A program made the position numbers and the translations under genes. From Pirellulaceae bacterium (lineage in GTDB: Bacteria > Planctomycetota > Planctomycetia > Pirellulales > Pirellulaceae): DNA of 64,000 nucleotides. Positions 53,312 to 61,690 of the stretch are shown in pieces. Within the stretch, counting starts at the first letter, position 1. The number at the start of each line of letters is the position of its first letter. The notes beneath the pieces are model-generated. The model had not been told where the DNA came from and searched no databases. It saw nothing but the letters and a program-made list of their open reading frames with translations. The DNA is taken from assembly GCA_020852965.1 (NCBI GenBank), contig JADYZV010000185.1, positions 1-64,000 on the forward strand, written 5' to 3'.

Positions 53312-53584
53312 ATGTCTGAGGAGTTTCCAGATTGGCAGGACGAAGAGGTGAAGGTTGTTCGAAACCACGAAGGGGTTTGTTCGATTTGGCCTGCCGATCG
53401 TGAGAATGCATTGGGCTGGTATGACGTGGGAGTGCGCGGCGAGAAAGAGGTCTGCTTGGACTATATCGAGGCGCACTGCGATGAACTGTGCCGCCTCAAG
53501 GACTTTCAAACGATCCCCGAGGAAATGCAATTTGTCGAAGAGAAGACGCGCGAGTGGGAAGAGCAGCAAAGGATGAAACGCTAG
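53312..53584 (+). CDS. orphan MbtH-like protein
   Basis: 90 residues; a GGAGG site lies 7 bases before this ATG, so I prefer it to the GTG at 53306. MbtH signatures are clear: VVRNHEGVCSIWPADRENAL with GWYDVG and CLDYIEAH. The conserved residues N, E, S-W-P, GW, CL and YI are present; the usual final Trp of the YIxxxW motif is Cys. MbtH proteins bind and activate adenylation domains of non-ribosomal peptide synthetases. No NRPS lies in this window. The C-terminal 28 residues are a charged coiled-coil-like extension not usual in the family. Confidence 0.82.
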   Translation: MSEEFPDWQDEEVKVVRNHEGVCSIWPADRENALGWYDVGVRGEKEVCLDYIEAHCDELCRLKDFQTIPEEMQFVEEKTREWEEQQRMKR

Positions 53585-53786
53585 GCTGATGACTAGCTGT
53601 GGTCAGTGGCTCCAGTGGTAAAAACTGGACTTCATCTGCCGCTTGGCCCCTACAACTTCGTTGCCTGTCATGGCATAGTCTATTATATTTCCATCCAGTT
53701 CGGGCAACTGAAATTCGCGCAACTTCTGTCGCAACGTTCACGGATTTGCAAGATAGCCGTTGATCTGTCGCTGAGGGCCAAGTGGA

Positions 53787-54236
53787 ATGACATTCGGTTC
53801 GCCCGAGAACGAAAGAAAGCTATACCGCAAAAACCTCGTTGAAAAAAGTGCGCTGATCTGGCTCGTACTCATCGGCGCAGAGATCATCCACGGCATTCTT
53901 CGAGCAATTGTCCTCGTACCCCTTGTGGGTGAATTCCGGTCCAATCAGATCGGCGTGTTCACCGGCGCGGCAATCATCGTTGCGATCGTTTATCTGACAA
54001 TCCGCTGGATTGGGGCGGCTCAGCGATCCGAACAACTGGCGGTTGGTGCGAGCTGGCTGGTTGTGACCGTGGCTTTCGAGGTTCTGTTCGGGCGGTTTGT
54101 GGTGGGATTGTCGTGGGAGCGAATCGGTTCCGACTACGACTTGTTGAACGGCGGATTGATGCCAGTCGGCCTCTTGGTTCTGCTCTTCAGCCCGATGGTC
54201 GCGTCGAAGCTCCGAAGGGTGAGGGAAAGTAGCTAG
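53787..54236 (+). CDS. four-span membrane protein, unknown
   Basis: 149 residues with four hydrophobic spans: LIWLVLIGAEIIHGILRAIVL, VFTGAAIIVAIVYLTI, LAVGASWLVVTVAFEVLFG and LMPVGLLVLLFSPMVA. Charged loops are short. No family is recognised. Its last 4 bases overlap the end of the convergent DUF1501 gene. It may be a small stress-type membrane protein, but that is a guess. Confidence 0.65.
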   Translation: MTFGSPENERKLYRKNLVEKSALIWLVLIGAEIIHGILRAIVLVPLVGEFRSNQIGVFTGAAIIVAIVYLTIRWIGAAQRSEQLAVGASWLVVTVAFEVLFGRFVVGLSWERIGSDYDLLNGGLMPVGLLVLLFSPMVASKLRRVRESS

Positions 54237-55648
54237 CCGATCAATTCTGGAATCGGGCTACCGCCGTTGATAATTCGGGTCGGACGGCCGCTAAAATCGT
54301 CTATCGTAGTATTGTTATAATCAATTCCCAGATGATGGTAAATTGTTGCCAAGAAATCATCGGGACCGCAGATGCGTTCGATCACGTCTTCGCCGCGTTT
54401 GTCGGTGGCACCAATGACGCGTCCTGTTTCAATTCCACCTCCAGCCCAAATGTTTGAGAACGCTCGTGGCCAATGATCGCGGCCTGGCTGGGTTGTTCCA
54501 GCGGGTGCACTAGCGTTGCCCTGACCCGTGCTCGGCGAATAGCTGATCTTCGGCGTCCGGCCAAATTCTCCAGTGACAACCACGAGCACGCGTTCGTCCA
54601 GACCGCGTTCGTAGATGTCTTCGATCAAGGCGGTCACGGCTTGATCATAGGCACCGGCACGAAAGCGCATGGCATCGAAGACATGGTGATTGACGGCATG
54701 ATCATCCCAATTCCCGACGCGACCACACAGTGGACCATGCAAGCTACTCGTGACAATATCGACACCAGCTTCGACCAATCGACGAGAGAGTAAGAGCTGT
54801 TGTCCCCAACTATTTCTCCCATATCGATCGCGAGTTTGATCGTCTTCTTTGGTGAGATCAAAGGCGATTTTGGTGTCGGGGCTAGTCAATAAAGTCATCG
54901 CCTGCGATTCAAACTGGTCCATGGCGTCGAGTTCCCCGTGACGATCGAAGGCGCGATCCAGGCGATCGAGGTTTTGACGCAAGGCCAAACGACGGTCGAG
55001 TCTGTGCACTTCGCTCTCCGCAGTCAAACCGATATTGGGAACGCTGAAGGTCGGCAAGTTCGGGTCCCCATTGACCACAAACGGAGCGTAGGCGTCGCCC
55101 AAATAGGCTTGCCCTGTATAAGATGTGGGCGGACTGACGCCAACATAAGCTGGCAATGGGTTCTCGCGTGGGCCTTCTTGGGCTCGCAGGTAATTCGCGA
55201 CTGACATCCAGTCTGGATAGCTTGGTTGTGGCTTGTCACGGGTGTCCGGATCTCCGGACAACAACTGCATGGAACCGGCCGGATGACCGGCCGCAAATTG
55301 TCGCATCGAGCGCAACAGAGTGAACTTATCCGCAATCGCTGCCTGTCGCGGAAGCAACTCGGTAAAGTGTAGGCCAGGTATTTTTGTGGGGATCGTACCG
55401 AATGGGCCACGGTACTCGCTTCCTGCATCCGGCTTAGGGTCGTAACTGTCAATGTGTGACAGGCCGCCGGGCAACCACACCATGATGACGGCCGTCTTCT
55501 TAGCTGCGGGACCAGGTGCCGCAGCTCGCAGCCGAAGAATCCCCGGTAGACTCAAACTTGCGAATCCGGCCAAGCCGAGTTGCATGAAACCACGGCGACC
55601 AAACGGCCCAGGGCAGATGGACGGTTGTTGTTTTCGAGTTTGGCTCAT
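54233..55648 (-). CDS. DUF1501 family protein, Tat-exported
   Basis: 471 residues. The twin-arginine signal is RRGFMQLGLAGFASLSLPG. The DUF1501 pattern is KTAVIMVWLPGGLSHIDSYD, then GPFGTIPTKIPG, LPRQAAIADKFTLLRSM, AGHPAGSMQLLSG, and late GEFGRTPKISYSPSTGQG and GRDHWPRAF. The fold is sulfatase-like (alkaline phosphatase clan) but the active site differs. It always pairs with cytochrome DUF1549/1553 genes in planctomycetes. Its start overlaps the stop of the preceding gene as ATGA. Confidence 0.93.
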   Translation of the reverse strand: MSQTRKQQPSICPGPFGRRGFMQLGLAGFASLSLPGILRLRAAAPGPAAKKTAVIMVWLPGGLSHIDSYDPKPDAGSEYRGPFGTIPTKIPGLHFTELLPRQAAIADKFTLLRSMRQFAAGHPAGSMQLLSGDPDTRDKPQPSYPDWMSVANYLRAQEGPRENPLPAYVGVSPPTSYTGQAYLGDAYAPFVVNGDPNLPTFSVPNIGLTAESEVHRLDRRLALRQNLDRLDRAFDRHGELDAMDQFESQAMTLLTSPDTKIAFDLTKEDDQTRDRYGRNSWGQQLLLSRRLVEAGVDIVTSSLHGPLCGRVGNWDDHAVNHHVFDAMRFRAGAYDQAVTALIEDIYERGLDERVLVVVTGEFGRTPKISYSPSTGQGNASAPAGTTQPGRDHWPRAFSNIWAGGGIETGRVIGATDKRGEDVIERICGPDDFLATIYHHLGIDYNNTTIDDFSGRPTRIINGGSPIPELIG

Positions 55649-57987
55649 TTTGATACCGCCGGCTTTACACAGATGGTGATGGGTTCAGAGACGATGATAT
55701 CCACAATGTCTTTCGGCTTGGACGCAGCAACCGCCGCTTGGACGCGTTTCGTTGCTTCTGCGACTTCCGCCAGAATTGCCTGATGCTCCTGGCTGGCCTT
55801 GTTCGCGGACTGTTGTGCATCCGCTTTGGATTCCGTGGAAGCGGCAGCGGCAATCTCGCTCAGTCGCTGAGCTTCGGCAGCCGCCACAGCGGCGGTCTGC
55901 TCGAGCTTTTTCAGTGCAACTTCAGCCAGCAACACTGCGCCTGGATTGTGAGCGTACTTGGCAACGGCACTTCCATAAAATGCGATCGTGTATACCCCTG
56001 GCGGTGTCTTCAGTTTCGCCAAGTCGAAGTTCGCTTCAACCGCATCCTTGTCGAGAGGCAATGCAAAGGCTGCGGATTTGGAAAAGCCAGCTCCCAAAGT
56101 CTTCAAATCGGTTGAAGCACCCAAGAATTCACTTCGTCGTGCAATCTTTAGAGGAATCGTGAGCGACTGGCCCTCTTCGACTTCCCACACTTTGCTCTCA
56201 GCGGCTGCCAGCGTGAGCGGAGCAAAGTCATCTCCGCTAACGGACACAGGAACGTCAGCCAGCAATCGTGGGCTCGGGATCTCTTGCCAGGAGTCGGGAA
56301 CTGGCCACGCCATGGAAGCCAAACGACAGGGCCGTTCCACAGTCTGGCCCTCGATTTGAGCCCGACCAACAAAGATCGCGCTGGCAAAACCACGCGGAGC
56401 ATTCTCGGCAGCGGTTAACAAGACATGTCCTTTGGATTCTCCCGCCGGAATCGTCAGCCCACTAGCGGCGACCCCTTCGGGCAAATTGCTCATCGCGAGC
56501 TCTATTGGGCCATCAAAACCATCGCGACGGACGGCGACGACTTCCAATGCCATGGTCGCTCCACCACGCAGTGAGATTGGTTTTGACAGCGCGCTTCGAT
56601 CTCCATTGCGGAGTTCTAAATGCAACGCCCAAGCGACGAGACAAAAGTCCGGCTCCGCCTTGCGAACGATCAATCGGTAAACGTTTCCTGGATCGTTCCG
56701 AGTACCGCCGAACAGATCGCGAACGTGAAGACGATGCAAACCACCTTCCTTAATCTCCAGCTTGCCAAGTATATCGCTCGAGCCTGCATTGTACGGCGGG
56801 CCGTCGTATGCGTAAGCGTTGCTCGAGGGTCTGACCGGACTGGCGATATCAGTCAACTCGACGACATCGGTCAACACTTCACCGGACGGACCACTAGCAA
56901 CATGCTGCACAAGTATGGATGGGTCTGTCGGTAAGCCGAGTCGCTCTGAAGCAACTTCGATCCACCACACTTCCCCTTTTTCGGCGGTAAATTCGAAGTT
57001 ATCAACATCCGCTGCGGGGTAAAAGCTATCGCAGATGTCGCATGGAAGCTCTATCTTGGCGATTGCCGAATCTACTTCGCTCGTTGCCGCAGTGTCTGGG
57101 CCAGAAGGCCCAAGCAGTGATGAATCCCCGCACGCCAAAGAATCGCCACCGTTGGGTGACACAGTGTGTAGCCCCTGTTTCATGCTCGCCGGCGGCCACG
57201 AGAACGAATTTACGGCACGAGTACTCGCAAGCGATTTGGGTTGCGTTTCATCATTGAGGCTGCGAAGCGCCAATCGGTAAAAATAATAAGGGCCACCCTG
57301 AAACGTCAAATCATGAACCTTGATCACGTAGCAGCCGTCTTTAGGGGCAGTGAAACTGATGGGGCTCCCACGCCGTTGGACGACCATGTCGCGCCCTTGT
57401 TCGTCCGCAACGATCAGTACCGGCTTCAGTTTGGAATCAATTCCACCAGCGCTACAGTCAACAACCATGCGTTGTCCTTGCATAAGATCGACCCGATAGT
57501 GGTCAATGGAACGCACCGTCATCACCGAATTGCAAATCGAGTCGAGCGAAAGGGGCATGGCCGTTTCGAGTGATGTGTTCGGTTTTTCGGACACGACTTC
57601 GGGAATTGTCCCAATGGAAAAGGCTCGCGACGACGACAGCCCAAGCCTCGTCATCACGCGAGCTTCGTAGACATCGGCGGGCGTATCGGCCGCAATGCGG
57701 ACCAAGAATCGATTTACGGTCCCGCCGGCTTCACTCCTTTCGGGCACAGCCACAATGCGCGGGTCCGAAAAATAGAGCTGTTCGACGTCTTCGAGAAAGT
57801 CCCCTGCGATCGAAATGGAAACTTCCGTACCAGCCTGTCCGCCCATGGGCATTGTGGTCAGCAGACGTGGCGACGGTAGGCAAACCGATTGGGCTAGCAC
57901 GCCCGAAACAAGCAACAGTGAAAACACCAGGCACATGAAACGAGGGGCAGATAGAATCGTCGGAACAATGACTAGCGGCATTTTCAT
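55645..57987 (-). CDS. secreted PPC-domain protein of the cytochrome operon
   Basis: 780 residues from the ATG of MKMPLVIVPT; the signal peptide follows (FMCLVFSLLLVSGVLAQ). Pre-peptidase C-type beta-sandwich modules are visible: HYRVDLMQGQRMVVDCSAGG with FTAPKDGCYVIKVHDLTF, then VDNFEFTAEKGEVWWIEVASE, and a further one with LEIKEGGLHRLHVRDLFGG. A C-terminal Ala-rich helical stretch (KKLEQTAAVAAAEAQRLSE) is coiled coil. It lies between the cytochrome and DUF1501 genes with coupled ends, so it is likely a surface or periplasmic partner of that complex. Confidence 0.85.
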   Translation of the reverse strand: MKMPLVIVPTILSAPRFMCLVFSLLLVSGVLAQSVCLPSPRLLTTMPMGGQAGTEVSISIAGDFLEDVEQLYFSDPRIVAVPERSEAGGTVNRFLVRIAADTPADVYEARVMTRLGLSSSRAFSIGTIPEVVSEKPNTSLETAMPLSLDSICNSVMTVRSIDHYRVDLMQGQRMVVDCSAGGIDSKLKPVLIVADEQGRDMVVQRRGSPISFTAPKDGCYVIKVHDLTFQGGPYYFYRLALRSLNDETQPKSLASTRAVNSFSWPPASMKQGLHTVSPNGGDSLACGDSSLLGPSGPDTAATSEVDSAIAKIELPCDICDSFYPAADVDNFEFTAEKGEVWWIEVASERLGLPTDPSILVQHVASGPSGEVLTDVVELTDIASPVRPSSNAYAYDGPPYNAGSSDILGKLEIKEGGLHRLHVRDLFGGTRNDPGNVYRLIVRKAEPDFCLVAWALHLELRNGDRSALSKPISLRGGATMALEVVAVRRDGFDGPIELAMSNLPEGVAASGLTIPAGESKGHVLLTAAENAPRGFASAIFVGRAQIEGQTVERPCRLASMAWPVPDSWQEIPSPRLLADVPVSVSGDDFAPLTLAAAESKVWEVEEGQSLTIPLKIARRSEFLGASTDLKTLGAGFSKSAAFALPLDKDAVEANFDLAKLKTPPGVYTIAFYGSAVAKYAHNPGAVLLAEVALKKLEQTAAVAAAEAQRLSEIAAAASTESKADAQQSANKASQEHQAILAEVAEATKRVQAAVAASKPKDIVDIIVSEPITICVKPAVSK

Positions 57988-57993
57988 TTTGAC

Positions 57994-58049
57994 GTGGCAT
58001 AGGCTTCCAACCTGTGAACGAGGAATCACAGGCTGGAAGTCTATGCCAC
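57994..58049. repeat. GTGGCATAGGCTTCCA inverted repeat
   Basis: Arms at 57994-58017 and 58026-58049 (GTGGCATAGGCTTCCA ... and the complement) match in 22 of 24 positions with an 8-base loop. It sits in the 165-base gap between the DUF1549/1553 and PPC genes, directly at the PPC start region. Confidence 0.88.
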
Positions 58050-58151
58050 CTACTTTGCCGGCGATCGTTCGTTTGCTTGAAGCAGCAAATCGTTGACGGG
58101 CAGGATGCTGCCGATGCGTCTGGCTCCGAAAAATCGACCGGTGACAGCTCA

Positions 58152-60407
58152 TTAGTGATTGAATAAAAACTCTTTGGTGCTGATCAGCGCCCATATCAAA
58201 TCCTCGTAGTTTTCTCGTTTTGCGAGGATCGCATCGAGCGGCTTTCCTGCAGCATCCGAACGTGGTTCTGCAACGTAAGCGACAGACGCCTGAAGTTCGT
58301 TCGCATCTGGCTGTCGTGCAAACGCCGCCAGGTAAATCTCGCTTACCCTCTCCGCATCGGAGCGTTCATCCTTTGACAAACGGTCCGCACGCCCCCCGGA
58401 TACAGAGAGTTTTGCTTTGATCTCTGCTGAATTGAGCATATGCAAACTCTGCCCGAGACTCGAAGACTGCACCCGCTCGCATTCGCATACGCTCGAATTA
58501 TCTGGGCGACCAAACACGGCAAGAAACGGAGACGATTGGTTGTAACTATTGTCCGGCAGCGCGATAGCGCGAGTTCCTGCGGGCAAGTTCGCAAATGAGG
58601 TCGATGCTCCGGTCACTTGGTCGATGGCGTCAAGCATCACTTCGGCTTGCATGCGCTTGGGATAAAAGTGTGAATAGTTTTGAACATCTGATGCATTGTG
58701 TTCGTTCGGAATCGCGCTGAGCTGATAAGCGTTTGAGAGCGTGATGACACGCACCAAGTCTCGCAGATCGAAGCCGCTCGAAATGAAATGCTGTTCTAAC
58801 GCAGCCAAAAGTTTTGGGTTGGTCGGAGGATTGGTATCGCGTATATCATCCTCCGGCTCAATCAAGCCACGTTTGAAAAAATGCTTCCAGTAGCGATTGA
58901 CAACCGCTTTAGCAAAGAAGCGATTTTCGCTGCTCGACATCCAATCGGCTAATCGCAATCGCGGATCATCATCGGGAGCAATATCAGAGATGGCGTCTCC
59001 CAGCGCTGAAGGGGTCAACATCTCGCCAGAGCGAGCGTTCTTTGCCTGCGCCAATCCACGCTGGTGGAAGATCAAATCCTCGCCCGGCGTGCCAGTTGGC
59101 TTGCGACCAATGCGACTAAAGAAAGCCACCAATCCGTAATAGTCGTCTTGGCTCCAACGCTCGAACGGATGGTGGTGGCACTGGGCACATTGCATGCGCA
59201 CGCCCAAAAATAACTGAGCGACGTCCTCGATCTGCTCGGTGGGTTGCTTGACTCGCTTGTACCAGGCAACCGGAGGATTCTCGATAACCGTTCCCGTCGC
59301 GGCCAGCAGTTCCCTAACCCATTTATCGTACGGTTTGTTCTCCAACAGACTGTCACGAACCCAAGAGTGAAACGCAAAATTCGAGGTGATATCACTTGCA
59401 TCATCGCGCCGGTTCTTGAGAAGCGTCGTCCACTTGTTAGCAAAGTAGTCGGCATACTCTGGGCTGTTCAACAGATTGCCGATTAACTCCGCACGGCGAA
59501 CCTCGCTGGCGCTTGCGTAATACGCTTCGGATTCGCTGGTAGTTGGCAATCGACCGATTACGTCGAGCGATGCGCGACGAAGGAAGGTCGCATCGTCACA
59601 CAGTGGAGATGGCGGCAATCCCAATTCCATGAGTGAAGCGAAAACCCCCTCGTCGATAAAATTCTGTGAGCGCGGAACCGATTCGAGAGTTTGTCCGAGG
59701 GGTATCACGGCATTGAAGACTGCAACTTTGTCCTGGAAGCGAACCATCACCGCAGCTTTACCAGGGATGTCACCAACCGCCACAACGCCAGTGTCGTCGA
59801 CGGAGACCATCTCCGGTGAGTTGGACTCGTAAAGCGACAAACTCGTGACATCCCGAATGGAGCCATCAGAAAACCTAGCGATACTCTTGAGTTGTTGCTG
59901 ACTGCCCAGTTCGAGGACCCGCTGCGTGGGCTCAACGTCGACGGATACTAGCCGAACACCTTCGTCACCATGATCCATCCCCAGTTCGATCCACCGTCGA
60001 AGCACATCGTATTGTGGCGAGCCGATGGTGATGCGGACTCCACCCCCGTGCGGAACACGAGCCGTCGCCTTCAGCAGCAGTAAACTCTGCTCTGGGGCGG
60101 CAGGAAACAATCGACGACCACGCCCTTCCAATACGATATGCCCAAAATCTTCGTCGGGTTCGTATCCCAGCAGCGAGAGTTGGAAGCCATTTTGCCCTCC
60201 ACCGGCCTTGGCGTGGCATGCTCCCGAATTGCAGCCAGCTTTCGTCAAGATTGGAACCACATCGTTTCTGAAGTCGACCGATGGCTGACTGGCGACACGC
60301 GCCGCTTCGGCGGGCTCGACTCCCTCCGCCTGCGATATCACCACTAGGCCAACAAGAACAAACGAAGCTGCTCGCAGCAATAGTGGATGTTTAGCGGGAA
60401 TTGACAT
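58152..60407 (-). CDS. planctomycete cytochrome with Big_2, DUF1549 and DUF1553 domains
   Basis: 751 residues from MSIPAKHPLLLRA with signal (FVLVGLVVISQAEG). A heme-type motif CNSGACH lies early (about 60-70). Then a bacterial Ig-like unit (IARFSDGSIRDVTSLSLYES to AVMVRFQDKVAVF), DUF1549 (DEGVFASLMELGLPPSPLCDD, RRASLDVIGRLPT), a second heme-like CAQCHHHPFERW (CxxCH), and DUF1553 (FFAKAVVNRYWKHFFKRGLI, NPKLLAALEQHFISSGFDL). The first heme motif is CxxxxCH rather than CxxCH. Likely an electron-carrying surface protein; partners are the next two genes. Confidence 0.92.
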   Translation of the reverse strand: MSIPAKHPLLLRAASFVLVGLVVISQAEGVEPAEAARVASQPSVDFRNDVVPILTKAGCNSGACHAKAGGGQNGFQLSLLGYEPDEDFGHIVLEGRGRRLFPAAPEQSLLLLKATARVPHGGGVRITIGSPQYDVLRRWIELGMDHGDEGVRLVSVDVEPTQRVLELGSQQQLKSIARFSDGSIRDVTSLSLYESNSPEMVSVDDTGVVAVGDIPGKAAVMVRFQDKVAVFNAVIPLGQTLESVPRSQNFIDEGVFASLMELGLPPSPLCDDATFLRRASLDVIGRLPTTSESEAYYASASEVRRAELIGNLLNSPEYADYFANKWTTLLKNRRDDASDITSNFAFHSWVRDSLLENKPYDKWVRELLAATGTVIENPPVAWYKRVKQPTEQIEDVAQLFLGVRMQCAQCHHHPFERWSQDDYYGLVAFFSRIGRKPTGTPGEDLIFHQRGLAQAKNARSGEMLTPSALGDAISDIAPDDDPRLRLADWMSSSENRFFAKAVVNRYWKHFFKRGLIEPEDDIRDTNPPTNPKLLAALEQHFISSGFDLRDLVRVITLSNAYQLSAIPNEHNASDVQNYSHFYPKRMQAEVMLDAIDQVTGASTSFANLPAGTRAIALPDNSYNQSSPFLAVFGRPDNSSVCECERVQSSSLGQSLHMLNSAEIKAKLSVSGGRADRLSKDERSDAERVSEIYLAAFARQPDANELQASVAYVAEPRSDAAGKPLDAILAKRENYEDLIWALISTKEFLFNH

Positions 60408-60777
60408 ACGGCACTCAATCAAATTCGAGCGCGACGGTGGCGGGAGAAAATGTGTCAGGCAACGGGTTGGAGTCGGCGGGATCGAAGCCTGAACCAGGAT
60501 CGAGCCTAACGCATTGACGTGCTTTTGTCAATCAAAATCGACGATATCGAAACCAGCGCGGGATTTCTCAGGCTTTCGAGGAGTCAACGAGGTAAACGCT
60601 CGGAAAGCGGTTGAAGCGCGCGACGACACGCCACTTCACCTCTGGAGATTGTTTTCGACCGACTCTTTGTCCCCTTTTGTCCGCAGATTAATTTGCACTC
60701 CCCAATACATAAGCTACGTTTTAGATGGCTCCTATCCGTCACCCCATTAAAAGTGTTCAGTTTCAGTTTCCGCGTAC

Positions 60778-60864
60778 CCCCGCGACAAAGGCAAACTGGC
60801 TGTGAGGTCAGGGCGCAAAGCTATGGGTCCGCTGTTTAGCGGATCGCCAGGCTACCGAACGGGA
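60778..60864 (+). ncRNA. c-di-GMP-I riboswitch (GEMM-I)
   Basis: The consensus is complete: CAAAGGCAAACTGGC, a GTGA tetraloop on the P2 stem (CTGGCT/GGTCAG), then GGGCGCAAAGCTATGGGTC, a P3 hairpin CCGC TGTTTA GCGG, and CCAGGCTACCG. Outer pairing CCCG (60779-60782) with CGGG (60860-60863) closes P1. It sits 39 bases upstream of the small gene at 60903, whose Shine-Dalgarno GAGGAAAAA is near. Cyclic di-GMP should switch that gene on or off. Confidence 0.93.
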
Positions 60865-60902
60865 AACTCGAACGATGCATTTTCGTACTGTTTGAGGAAA
60901 AA

Positions 60903-61160
60903 ATGAAGAAACACGTTGTGCACGCCTCCGCTGCTCAGGCCAAACCACGACCGGCTTCCCCATGCAAGTTGGATTGTCTAACGCACCTAACCCCGTGCTA
61001 TTGCAATGAGTGCAAGAAGCCACTTACGGACTCCCGCATAATGGACGAAAGGAACGGCTGGTGTCCAAGCTGCAAGGGAGTCGTGACAACTTCTTGGTTT
61101 CAGGTGCCGAGCTGGGCGATGGGTGGCCTGGTATTCATCTTTACGACACTGCTGCTTTAA
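60903..61160 (+). CDS. small zinc-ribbon membrane peptide under c-di-GMP control
   Basis: 85 residues. Cys pairs CYCNEC (about residues 32-37) and CPSC (54-57) form a possible zinc ribbon; one more Cys pair (CKLDC, 21-25) lies before. A single hydrophobic segment (WAMGGLVFIFTTLLL) ends the protein, so it is tail-anchored. A good GAGG site precedes the ATG, and the riboswitch upstream supports it as a real gene. No family is recognised; it is a candidate local effector of c-di-GMP signalling. Confidence 0.72.
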   Translation: MKKHVVHASAAQAKPRPASPCKLDCLTHLTPCYCNECKKPLTDSRIMDERNGWCPSCKGVVTTSWFQVPSWAMGGLVFIFTTLLL

Positions 61161-61172
61161 TAAAGACATTGG

Positions 61173-61403
61173 TAGGCTCGTAACGAGTACTGCGAGTTAC
61201 GGCAGACCGAAGCAAGTGATCATTGCGCCGCGTTTCCACGTCTCAACGAGTAGCTGTGTCTCGATGGGCCACAGTTGATGTTATACCGAACTCAGTGGTG
61301 GAGAGAACGCGCTGACTCGAACACGCGAGAAGTGGGAAGGCAGGTGCGGGTCGATCCGCACGCTCGGCCCGTGCCGTAACTCGCGGCACTCGTTACGAGC
61401 CTA
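61173..61403. repeat. 231-bp inverted-repeat element, MITE-like
   Basis: Terminal arms at 61173-61204 (TAGGCTCGTAACGAGT and onward) and 61372-61403 match in 30 of 32 bases. The inside holds no gene. The right arm is partly duplicated (next feature). No transposase is near and the flanks show no clear target duplication. Confidence 0.8.
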
Positions 61404-61439
61404 CTCCAGGGGTGCGTTACGAGCCTACTCCAGGGGTGC
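61392..61439. repeat. 24-bp tandem duplication at the right arm
   Basis: GTTACGAGCCTACTCCAGGG plus GTGC occurs twice in direct tandem (61392-61415, 61416-61439). The first copy overlaps the right arm of the inverted-repeat element. The rest of the spacer to 61690 shows no gene; a promoter for the next gene should lie there. Confidence 0.93.
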
Positions 61440-61690
61440 AACGCGCTGACGTGATGGTCAACAGAATCCATTGGAGGCTTGAGGCACCGTTCAACTCGGT
61501 GCGGCGATTCTCATTCATTTCCCCCACATTCTGTAATATACTTTCCCCCAACAAAGTGCTTCGGCCTAATACTATTCGAGGGCGAAAGCAGTTAACCTAG
61601 AGGTAACCGCAACGAGTCTTCGAGACCGCTCGGCTGACTCGCGCCTCTGCCTGCCCGCCTGAAATCCTCTGTATCGATCGAAGTGGTTTC

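Noticed and set aside
61173-61403. Insertion sequence
   Set aside because: There is no transposase frame inside the inverted repeats; it is at most a MITE.
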